DNA of 12,617 nucleotides from Clostridia bacterium (GTDB lineage: Bacteria > Bacillota_A > Clostridia > Oscillospirales > CAG-272). Within the stretch, counting starts at the first letter, position 1. Every line of letters starts with the position of its first letter. The translations under genes and the position numbers were made by a program. The stretch spans positions 1 to 12,617 of the forward strand of contig JAFYPS010000025.1 in the NCBI GenBank assembly GCA_017547395.1, written 5' to 3'. Below the pieces are notes generated by a model. The model was not told where the DNA came from and ran no database searches. It saw nothing but the letters and a program-made list of their open reading frames with translations. Positions 7,262 through 12,617 of this stretch are shown here, in pieces.

Positions 7262-8374
7262 ATGGCAAGCTTATCACTTAGACATATTTATAAGAAGTAT
7301 CCCGGCGGTGTTACCGCTGTATCCGACTTTAACCTTGAGATTAAGGACAAGGAGTTCCTTATCTTCGTTGGTCCTTCCGGATGCGGTAAGTCCACAACCC
7401 TGCGTATGATCGCGGGCCTTGAGGAAATCACTGAGGGCGAACTTTTCATTGAAGACAGACTCGTAAACGACGTAGCACCTAAAGACAGAGATATCGCGAT
7501 GGTTTTCCAGAACTACGCTCTTTATCCCCATATGTCCGTGTTTGAAAACATGGCATTCGGTCTTAAGCTCCGCAAGACTCCTAAGGAAGAGATCAAGCGC
7601 AGAGTTGAAGAGGCTGCTCGCGTACTTGATATCGCTCACCTTCTCGACAGAAAGCCGAAGGCTCTCTCCGGCGGTCAGAAGCAGCGTGTTGCACTCGGCC
7701 GTGCAATCGTTCGTTATCCTAAGGTATTCCTTCTTGACGAGCCTCTCTCTAACCTCGATGCTAAGCTTCGTGCACAGATGAGAACCGAGCTCACCAAGAT
7801 CCACAAGAGAGTTGGTACCACCTTCATTTACGTAACTCACGACCAGGTAGAGGCTATGACTATGGCTTCCCGTATCGTAGTTATGAAGGACGGTCTTATC
7901 CAGCAGGTTGATACTCCTCAGAATCTTTACGATATGCCTTGTAACGTATTCGTTGCAGGCTTCATCGGCACTCCTCAGATGAACTTCCTTAACGGTACTC
8001 TTGAGAAGAACGGCGATGACGTTTACTTCGTATTTGAGGGCAACAAGATCAAGCTTCCCGCAGAAAAGGCTGCAAATCCCAAGCTTGCCGAGTATATCGA
8101 CAAGGAAGTTATTGCAGGTCTTCGTCCCGAGTGTCTCCACGATGAGCCTATGTACCTCTCCAGCCTTGCTGACAGCGTAATCGAGGCTGACGTTGAAGTT
8201 ACCGAGCTTATGGGCGCTGAGATTTATCTCTACCTCCTTGTTGGCGAGCAGAAGATGATTGCAAGAGTTTCTTCCCGCAGCCAGGCAAGAGCAGGCGACA
8301 AGATCAAGATCGCTCTCGAGGCATCCAGAATTCATCTCTTTGACAAGGATACCGAGCGCGCAATCATTCACTAA
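7262..8374 (+). CDS. ugpC: ABC transporter ATP-binding protein, UgpC/MsmK/MalK type
   Basis: A 370-residue cytoplasmic ATPase that powers carbohydrate (or glycerol-3-phosphate) importers. The start is the ATG at 7262, eight bases after CGGAGG; the longer frame from a TTG at 7220 would swallow the ribosome site and leader. Walker [10 protein letters not shown] is at 37-45, the Q-loop Gln at 83, signature LSGGQKQR at 135-142, Walker B FLLDEP at 156-161, D-loop SNLDA at 163-167 and the switch His193 in YVTHDQ. After about residue 235 comes the MalK-type regulatory OB domain ([11 protein letters not shown]). No permease or binding protein gene lies nearby, so it fits the orphan MsmK/MsmX ATPases that serve several sugar importers. 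The gene avoids TTA, CTA and TCA codons after codon 5, unlike its neighbours, which suggests strong expression. It has its own promoter and terminator. Confidence 0.94.
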   Translation: MASLSLRHIYKKYPGGVTAVSDFNLEIKDKEFLIFVGPSGCGKSTTLRMIAGLEEITEGELFIEDRLVNDVAPKDRDIAMVFQNYALYPHMSVFENMAFGLKLRKTPKEEIKRRVEEAARVLDIAHLLDRKPKALSGGQKQRVALGRAIVRYPKVFLLDEPLSNLDAKLRAQMRTELTKIHKRVGTTFIYVTHDQVEAMTMASRIVVMKDGLIQQVDTPQNLYDMPCNVFVAGFIGTPQMNFLNGTLEKNGDDVYFVFEGNKIKLPAEKAANPKLAEYIDKEVIAGLRPECLHDEPMYLSSLADSVIEADVEVTELMGAEIYLYLLVGEQKMIARVSSRSQARAGDKIKIALEASRIHLFDKDTERAIIH

Positions 8375-8386
8375 TCGCTATTATTT

Positions 8387-8413
8387 CAGCCGCCCGTTTT
8401 GGGCGGCTGTTTT
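8387..8413 (+). terminator. Strong Rho-independent terminator after ugpC
   Basis: The 9-bp perfect stem CAGCCGCCC / GGGCGGCTG has a GTTTT loop and is followed by TTTTAT. It starts 13 bases after the ugpC stop codon and isolates that gene from the next one. Confidence 0.92.
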
Positions 8414-8432
8414 ATATTGATTTTATATTAAA

Positions 8433-9242
8433 ATGAAAAAATTGAAGTATATTGACGTAGCATCGCTTATGATGCTCGTGTGGTTTTTATTTTACGTGAT
8501 AGCCGCATTTTTCGCCATCAAGTGGGCGGCATTCCTTGCTATAATTGGGTGCACTGCACCAATGCTTCTGTTTAAAAGGAGCGTAAGGGGCGAGACCTTT
8601 GGGACAAGGGATTGCAATACGTTAAGATATAAAGGAAAGGACTATCTCAACGTCTTTCTTTTTTGCATAAGCGGTTCTGCGGTTATTTCTGCAATAACGT
8701 ATCTTGTGACTGCGGTAGGGCAGATAGAGCCTGATACTGCGGCGCGTACCGATTTTCCGTATATGCTTGTGTTCGGTTGTCTGATTCCCGCATTTTTTGA
8801 GGAATGGTTTGTCCGCGGCGGTATTCTTGGCGCACTTTCTTCATATAAAGCGGCGGGCGTATGGATAAGCAGTATCTTTTTTATGCTGATGCATGCAGAC
8901 CCTACGAAATATATTTACGCATTTTTCGCGGGATTTTGCATTGGAATGTTGGTTTATCTTACCGAGTGCGTTTATCTCGGTATGCTGCTTCATTTTGTAA
9001 ATAACTTCGCATCACTTCTGCTTTCGTATCTGCCGCGCGGGATTTTTGAATATATAACCCTTGCTATTATTCTTGTGGTGTTTGCGGTAAGCTTTGTTTT
9101 GCTTTCGAAAAGCAAAATTTTTGAAGATGCTAAAGAAGTATTTGAAGAAGGAAAAAAGCAAAATTCAAAAGACGTGCTATCACCGTATTTTTATATATTT
9201 GTGGTGCTTTCGTTTTTTGCTATGAGTTTTAGATTTATATGA
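8433..9242 (+). CDS. CPBP-family intramembrane metalloprotease (CAAX/Abi type)
   Basis: A 269-residue polytopic membrane protein with about seven hydrophobic segments. The three motifs of the CPBP family are present in order: EEWFVR (Glu123, Glu124, Arg128), FMLMH (Phe150 to His154) and HFVNN (His187 to Asn191). In eukaryotic Rce1 these residues build the metal site that cleaves prenylated proteins. In bacteria the family is linked to bacteriocin self-immunity and signalling, but the substrate here is unknown. The C-terminal tail after about 220 has a charged stretch (KSKIFEDAKEVFEEGKK) and a last hydrophobic helix. No ribosome site precedes the ATG; the leader is AT-only and directly follows the ugpC terminator, so the start or promoter is uncertain. 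The end overlaps tadA by four bases (ATGA). Confidence 0.9.
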   Translation: MKKLKYIDVASLMMLVWFLFYVIAAFFAIKWAAFLAIIGCTAPMLLFKRSVRGETFGTRDCNTLRYKGKDYLNVFLFCISGSAVISAITYLVTAVGQIEPDTAARTDFPYMLVFGCLIPAFFEEWFVRGGILGALSSYKAAGVWISSIFFMLMHADPTKYIYAFFAGFCIGMLVYLTECVYLGMLLHFVNNFASLLLSYLPRGIFEYITLAIILVVFAVSFVLLSKSKIFEDAKEVFEEGKKQNSKDVLSPYFYIFVVLSFFAMSFRFI

Positions 9243-9685
9243 ACGACGATTTGTATTATATGGCTGAGGCATTGCACGAGGCGTGCCTTGCAGCAGAAAT
9301 AGATGAGGTGCCGATAGGCGCGGTTATTGTGCGAGACGGCAATATAATTGCACGCGCACACAATCTCAGGGAAACCGAGAAAAACGCGCTTTACCATGCG
9401 GAAACTCTTGCGGTTGACCGCGCGTGCAAAGCGCTTGGAGGATGGCGTCTCCCGGGGTGTACGCTCTACGTTACTCTTGAACCATGCCCAATGTGCGCAG
9501 GTGCGATAGTAAACAGCCGAATTGAGCGAGTAGTTTTCGGAGCATACGATAAGCGCGCAGGTGCATTCGGAAGCGTGCTTGATCTTAACGCATATCCGCT
9601 CAACCACAAGCCCGAAATACTCGGCGGCGTGATGGAAGATGAGTGCCGCTCGCTGCTTCAGACGTTTTTTAAGAAAAAAAGATAA
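9239..9685 (+). CDS. tadA: tRNA-specific adenosine(34) deaminase TadA
   Basis: A 148-residue zinc enzyme that deaminates the wobble adenosine (A34) to inosine, classically in tRNA-Arg(ACG), letting one tRNA read several codons. The zinc and catalytic residues are visible: HAE at 53-55 (His53 ligand, Glu55 proton shuttle) and PCPMC at 82-86 (Cys83, Cys86 ligands). The VPIGAVIV and GAGAFGSVLDL-type region (here AGAFGSVLDL) match TadA. The ATG overlaps the TGA of the membrane protease gene, and no clear ribosome site is present, so translation probably depends on coupling to the upstream gene. The gene ends just before a palindromic repeat. Confidence 0.96.
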   Translation: MNDDLYYMAEALHEACLAAEIDEVPIGAVIVRDGNIIARAHNLRETEKNALYHAETLAVDRACKALGGWRLPGCTLYVTLEPCPMCAGAIVNSRIERVVFGAYDKRAGAFGSVLDLNAYPLNHKPEILGGVMEDECRSLLQTFFKKKR

Positions 9686-9689
9686 ATTT

Positions 9690-9786
9690 ATAATGCAGAA
9701 TAAAAAATAATGAGGTTTTTGGCTTCAGCCCAAAAACAACCTAAATTATTCATTTTTCATTATTCATCATTAATTATTCATTATTA
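9690..9786. repeat. About 97-bp imperfect palindrome with 7-bp-unit arms (element 2)
   Basis: The right arm is a run of TTATTCA-like heptads (TTATTCA, TTTTTCA, TTATTCA, TCATTAA, TTATTCA, TTATTAT), and the left arm reads ATGCAGA, ATAAAAA, ATAATGA. The centre (about 9714-9741) is a hairpin, TTTTTGGC / GCCCAAAAA with a TTCA loop and one bulged C, flanked by GG and CC. It begins a few bases after the tadA stop and ends at the AGGAGG of dinB. It shares the layout of element 1 (heptad arms, GGC/GCC core hairpin, AATGCAGAAT start) but the arms have drifted to AT-rich units. It may be a mobile or formerly mobile palindrome, with possible terminator activity between tadA and dinB. Confidence 0.7.
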
Positions 9787-9798
9787 TAGGAGGTAAGT

Positions 9799-10989
9799 AT
9801 GGACAGAATAATACTGCATTCAGATCTGAATGCCTTTTTTGCATCTGTTGAAACGGTTTTGAACCCATCACTTGCCGACTATCCTATGGCTGTTTGCGGT
9901 GATCCCTACAAGCGCCACGGAATTATCCTTGCAAAAAACGAAAAGGCAAAAAAATACGGAGTTGTTACTGCTGAAACGATATGGTCTGCTAAGCAGAAAT
10001 GTCCGCACCTTGTACTTGTGCCGCCACACCACGATCTTTACGAAAAATTTTCGCATCAGATTAACGAAATTTACAGCGAGTACACCGACCTCGTTGAGCC
10101 TTTCGGAATTGATGAGTCCTGGCTTGACGTAAGCGGCTCGGAAAAACTTTTTGGCGACGGAGAGACTATCGCCAATACAATTCGCGAGCGCATAAAGCGC
10201 GAAACGGGACTGACTGTTTCGGTCGGAGTGTCCTTTAACAAATGCTTTGCAAAACTTGGGAGCGACCTTAAAAAACCTGATGCGGTAAGCGTCATTGACC
10301 GCGCACACTTTAAAGAAATCGTATGGCCGTTGCCCGTCAACTCGCTGTTGTTTGTCGGAAGAAGTGCGGCGAAAACGCTTGATGACCTCAGGATAAAGAC
10401 GATAGGTCAGCTCGCATCCTGCTCTGTGGATTTTCTTACCTACAAGCTTGGCAAACTTGGAAGTATGCTTCATACGTATGCTAACGGTAACGACGACGAT
10501 CCCGTCCGCAGCATATACGATGCACGCGAGGTCAAAAGTGTCGGAAACGGAATGACGTTTTCGCATGACCTTTACGGAATGGATGATCTTATGTCGGGAC
10601 TTGACGTTATATGTGACCTTGCCGCTGCGCGTATGCGCGCAAAGCACGTAAAATGCACAACCGTGCAGCTTTCGATAAAAGATTCAAACTTTGTCACCAC
10701 ACAGCGTCAGGCTCCTCTTAAAATGCCAACACAGCTCGCACGCGATCTTCGCGCCGCCACCGCGGAAATTCTGAAAACAAACTGGAATCCGAATCTCGGT
10801 ATACGGGCGCTTACGGTTACCGGTACAAATCTTGTAGACGAGGATGCGGCGGAACAGATTGGATTTTTCGACGATGCAGTAACCGATAGCAAGAATGAAA
10901 AGCGTGAACGTACAATGGATGCAATTCGGGAAAAGTTTGGGAAATCATCTATTAAAAGTGCAGGAACTCTCGGCGAAAATGACCGATGA
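9799..10989 (+). CDS. dinB: DNA polymerase IV (Y-family, DinB)
   Basis: A 396-residue error-prone translesion polymerase. The active-site carboxylates are Asp9 (HSDLNAFFASVE) and Asp105-Glu106 (IDESWLDV); the steric gate that excludes ribonucleotides should be Phe14. Further DinB marks are the SVGVSFNKCFAKLGSDLKKP region (palm, about 142-161), the thumb (VGRSAAKTLDDLRIKTIGQL) and the little-finger domain with LGIRALTVTGTNL. QIGFF at 353-357 resembles a sliding-clamp-binding motif (QxxLF type). The sequence has DLN and DESW where many DinBs have DMD and DEAY, a form I associate with clostridial DinB. A strong AGGAGG ribosome site is five bases upstream, right at the edge of a palindromic repeat. 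No Gram-positive LexA box was seen nearby, so SOS control is not supported by the window. Confidence 0.96.
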   Translation: MDRIILHSDLNAFFASVETVLNPSLADYPMAVCGDPYKRHGIILAKNEKAKKYGVVTAETIWSAKQKCPHLVLVPPHHDLYEKFSHQINEIYSEYTDLVEPFGIDESWLDVSGSEKLFGDGETIANTIRERIKRETGLTVSVGVSFNKCFAKLGSDLKKPDAVSVIDRAHFKEIVWPLPVNSLLFVGRSAAKTLDDLRIKTIGQLASCSVDFLTYKLGKLGSMLHTYANGNDDDPVRSIYDAREVKSVGNGMTFSHDLYGMDDLMSGLDVICDLAAARMRAKHVKCTTVQLSIKDSNFVTTQRQAPLKMPTQLARDLRAATAEILKTNWNPNLGIRALTVTGTNLVDEDAAEQIGFFDDAVTDSKNEKRERTMDAIREKFGKSSIKSAGTLGENDR

Positions 10990-11018
10990 AGCCTTTGCCA
11001 TAAATTTTCATATTATTT

Positions 11019-11060
11019 TTGTCAAAAACACTTCCTTTTTGTTATATAATGCGATATAAT
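11019..11060 (+). promoter_or_regulatory. Promoter region of the exported-protein operon
   Basis: TTGTCA at 11019-11024 is 17 bp from TTATAT (11042-11047) and 20 bp from TATAAT (11045-11050). A second TATAAT lies at 11055-11060, the two sitting in a TATAAT-GCGA-TATAAT arrangement. At least one start of transcription about 30-50 bp before the gene is likely. There is no clear terminator between dinB and this point. Confidence 0.55.
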
Positions 11061-11099
11061 ATTTACGTATTGTGCGTAATTTGAAAAAGGAAGATGTTT

Positions 11100-11768
11100 A
11101 TGAAAAAAGTGATAAAAATTACCGCTTGTCTTCTTCTTGCGGCTGTGCTTGCCATTGGTGCAATAGTTATGGCAAGCGAGAATACATATTCATCGGAGGA
11201 CGATCCGCTTATTTCTCTCAGTTATGTAAATAAGGTTCTTCTTCCGCAGATAAAAGATATGATTATCAATATCGTTTCGGGAGTTGAGATGGGAGATATA
11301 ATCATTACTCTCCCCGAGGAAACTACAAAAGAACCCGAAGAGACTACTACCGAACCCGTTGAAACTACCGAGGAGCCTGTGGAAACTACAACTCTGCCTG
11401 AGGAAACTACTTCTCCAGAGCCTGAAGTTACGTTTCCTGCGGGAACTGTGAATACGGGAAGTCAGTATGTTATAGTGAATCCCAAAGAGGGCGAGGTTCT
11501 TTACGCCTCTGTTAATTCCTGTGAGGTTATCGTGCGCTCGGGTAAGACAACCGTTGTTTCTCCGTTTACCGTAAAATGGGAGGAGCAAGGACTTTCCGAC
11601 ACAACTGACGGTAAAGAACTGTACAACGGCGAAGGTATTCCTACCAACCATACGCTTATAATTCCTCGTGATGACGGCAGAGGTATTGCTGTCGGTGAGG
11701 GTGGTGCATGGATAATGGTGCGCGGTGACTTTATTATAAAGTCCGCAGAAGCAACCGAGGGTGAATAA
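11100..11768 (+). CDS. Exported protein with Pro/Glu/Thr heptapeptide repeats, function unknown
   Basis: A 222-residue protein. The ATG at 11100 is chosen because AAAGGAAG lies about six bases upstream; the ATG at 11094 abuts that ribosome site. Residues 1-25 are a signal peptide (KK, then a hydrophobic core, likely cut after Ala25 in VMA-SEN). Residues about 28-60 (YSSEDDPLISLSYVNKVLLP) resemble the mature start of many exported clostridial proteins. Residues 72-106 are five heptads of the form P(E/V)ETTxx, an acidic, Thr-rich linker suited to a cell-wall-spanning region. The C-terminal domain (about 107-222) contains SCEVIVRSGKTTVVSP, GLSDTTDGKEL and NHTLIIPRDDGRGI, a pattern I recall from conserved hypothetical exported proteins of spore-formers. 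The next gene starts one base inside the stop codon (TAATG), indicating coupled translation. Confidence 0.85.
   Translation: MKKVIKITACLLLAAVLAIGAIVMASENTYSSEDDPLISLSYVNKVLLPQIKDMIINIVSGVEMGDIIITLPEETTKEPEETTTEPVETTEEPVETTTLPEETTSPEPEVTFPAGTVNTGSQYVIVNPKEGEVLYASVNSCEVIVRSGKTTVVSPFTVKWEEQGLSDTTDGKELYNGEGIPTNHTLIIPRDDGRGIAVGEGGAWIMVRGDFIIKSAEATEGE
11313..11417 (+). repeat. Five 21-bp units encoding P(E/V)ETTxx heptapeptides
   Basis: Within the exported-protein gene, five successive seven-codon units begin PEETTKE, PEETTTE, PVETTEE, PVETTTL and PEETTSP. The protein period is exact; the DNA units differ at many third positions, so this is an old or selected repeat and not a fresh tandem duplication. 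Confidence 0.85.
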
Positions 11769-11923
11769 TGCCTGATTTTTATGACGTTTCTATAATAGGC
11801 GGAGCGGACGGGCCTACTGCTATAATGGTGGCGGGCGCTTTGTGGAAGCCTGTCGCAGTTGCGGTGCTTGCCGTCGCGGCTGTAATTCTGCTTTGTATTT
11901 TTATAAAGCATCATAACGATTAA
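11768..11923 (+). CDS. 51-residue membrane mini-protein with decarboxylase-beta (OadB-like) motif
   Basis: A complete small gene: ATG overlapping the upstream stop by one base (TAATG), ribosome site GAGGGTG six bases before it, and its own TAA. The N-terminal MPDFYDVSIIGGADGPTAIM contains GGADGPTAI at 11-19, which matches the highly conserved segment of Na+-translocating decarboxylase beta subunits (oxaloacetate, methylmalonyl-CoA and glutaconyl-CoA decarboxylases), where the Asp is thought to bind Na+. It is followed by one membrane helix (about 27-46) and a basic tail (KHHND). A real beta subunit has roughly 370-430 residues and many helices, so this is not an enzyme subunit by itself. With proper signals at both ends it looks like a distinct mini-protein and not a broken gene. 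It lies between two exported-protein genes, in an apparent operon. The function is unknown. Confidence 0.78.
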   Translation: MPDFYDVSIIGGADGPTAIMVAGALWKPVAVAVLAVAAVILLCIFIKHHND

Positions 11924-11961
11924 AATAATTTAAATAAATTTTCTGAAAGGAGGACTCTGTG

Positions 11962-12617
11962 ATGAAGCACAAGCTTATCGTCAAGGTAATGGTATGGATT
12001 CTTGCAATCCTTATGCTTTTGGGATGCTGCACCGCTATTCTCAGCGCGTTTGTAACTCCTACTTATGCGGCTGAGGCTGCAAGCGACGAATATGTCACTG
12101 TCGGACTTATGTACGGCAGTGACGTCACTGTCGGCTTTGAAACCGTGACTACCGTCGGCTTTGACGTTTATTCGGCGACGCTTGAGAAAACAGAGCGCTC
12201 ATACGAGAAAATTTATTCTATAGACTTACCTAAAGTAACAGTGGTGTGCGACGATAATCTTTCACAAACGGCGTACACCTATTCTATTTATAATACAAGT
12301 AAAAAGTGCGTTGTGGGCGGCTACCACGTTGAGGTTGCGGATAACCTTGCAACACTTGAAGAGGCGGAGGCGATGCTTGCCTACGTACAAAATGCGCTTA
12401 AAGAAGAGGGGAGCGATATGCATCCGTTTATAGCGTATATAAACGGTGCGTATAAAATCCGTATAGGCGACTATTCTTCCGAGGAGCGTATTGCATCAAA
12501 GATAAAGAGCGTGCCGAACCTTGCAGCGGCACTCGATCTTGAATGTGCAGTACCGTCATCCACCTGTGTTATGGTGGTTGACCCGCTTACAAACGTCATT
12601 TACTTTGAGTATGATGA
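11962..12617 (+). CDS. Exported SpoIID/LytB-like protein, 3' end beyond window
   Basis: Open for 218 codons to the window edge with no stop. The ATG at 11962 is eight bases after the strong AAAGGAGG (11946-11953); an adjacent in-frame GTG at 11959 is less well spaced. Residues 1-36 form a signal peptide, probably cut after TYA (Ala36). A Leu-Leu-Gly-Cys at 19-22 hints weakly at a lipoprotein alternative. The mature start YVTVGLMYGSDVTVGFETVT (about 44-63) resembles the opening of clostridial exported SpoIID/LytB-domain proteins. Next come two SPOR-like halves (GGYHVEVADNLATLEEAEAM at about 120 and GAYKIRIGDYSSEERIASKI at about 163), which in this family precede the SpoIID domain. The catalytic or amidase-enhancing part would lie past the edge, so the assignment rests on the N-terminal pattern only. 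SpoIID-type proteins act on peptidoglycan in sporulation or cell-wall growth. Confidence 0.65.
   Translation, partial: MKHKLIVKVMVWILAILMLLGCCTAILSAFVTPTYAAEAASDEYVTVGLMYGSDVTVGFETVTTVGFDVYSATLEKTERSYEKIYSIDLPKVTVVCDDNLSQTAYTYSIYNTSKKCVVGGYHVEVADNLATLEEAEAMLAYVQNALKEEGSDMHPFIAYINGAYKIRIGDYSSEERIASKIKSVPNLAAALDLECAVPSSTCVMVVDPLTNVIYFEYD

Noticed and set aside
7274..8371. 365-residue antisense open frame opposite ugpC
   Set aside because: It is codon-aligned with a strongly biased gene and has no promoter, ribosome site or recognisable protein family; codon avoidance explains it.
9690..9798. SOS (LexA) box upstream of dinB
   Set aside because: No GAAC-N4-GTTC site was found by eye in the dinB leader; only the heptad palindrome is there.
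602..10989. recG, rarA and dinB as a DNA-damage island
   Set aside because: Unrelated housekeeping genes, separate promoters and terminators lie between them, so shared regulation is not supported; recG and rarA alone look co-transcribed.
11768..11923. True oxaloacetate decarboxylase beta subunit
   Set aside because: Only one conserved motif and one helix are present in 51 residues; the remaining helices and the alpha and gamma subunits are absent from the window.

Overview
The window looks like a chromosomal segment of an anaerobic, gut-type low-to-mid GC Clostridia (an Oscillospiraceae/Ruminococcaceae-like relative is my best guess). The reasons are the strong GGAGG ribosome sites, the Clostridia-type RarA and DinB sequences, an orphan MsmK/UgpC sugar-transport ATPase, a probable SpoIID/LytB-like protein at the right edge, and long AT-rich palindromic intergenic repeats. 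No tRNA, rRNA, CRISPR, transposase or phage gene was seen.

Left edge (1-601): the start of a CcdA-type membrane protein and a small basic single-pass membrane protein, both on the minus strand and separated by a hairpin terminator. A divergent intergenic region then leads into recG.

Middle left (602-7064): recG and rarA (fork rescue and recombination), a 100-bp palindromic element, a possible 32-residue membrane peptide, an RsuA-type pseudouridine synthase and tex. All are on the plus strand and tightly spaced, forming a genome-maintenance and translation housekeeping block.

Middle right (7065-10989): a stand-alone, apparently highly expressed sugar ABC transporter ATPase (ugpC/msmK type) with its own extended -10 promoter and a strong terminator. 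A CPBP intramembrane protease gene follows, overlapping tadA by 4 bp. A second palindromic element and then dinB (DNA polymerase IV) come next.

Right edge (10990-12617): a likely three-gene operon. It encodes an exported protein with five Pro/Glu/Thr heptapeptide repeats, a 51-residue membrane mini-protein carrying the GGADGPTAI motif of Na+-translocating decarboxylase beta subunits, and the N-terminal 218 codons of an exported SpoIID/LytB-like protein cut by the window end.

The most interesting items are the decarboxylase-motif mini-protein with its neighbours, and the two intergenic elements, whose arms are built from degenerate 7-bp units around a central hairpin. There is no stretch longer than 300 bases without a gene.
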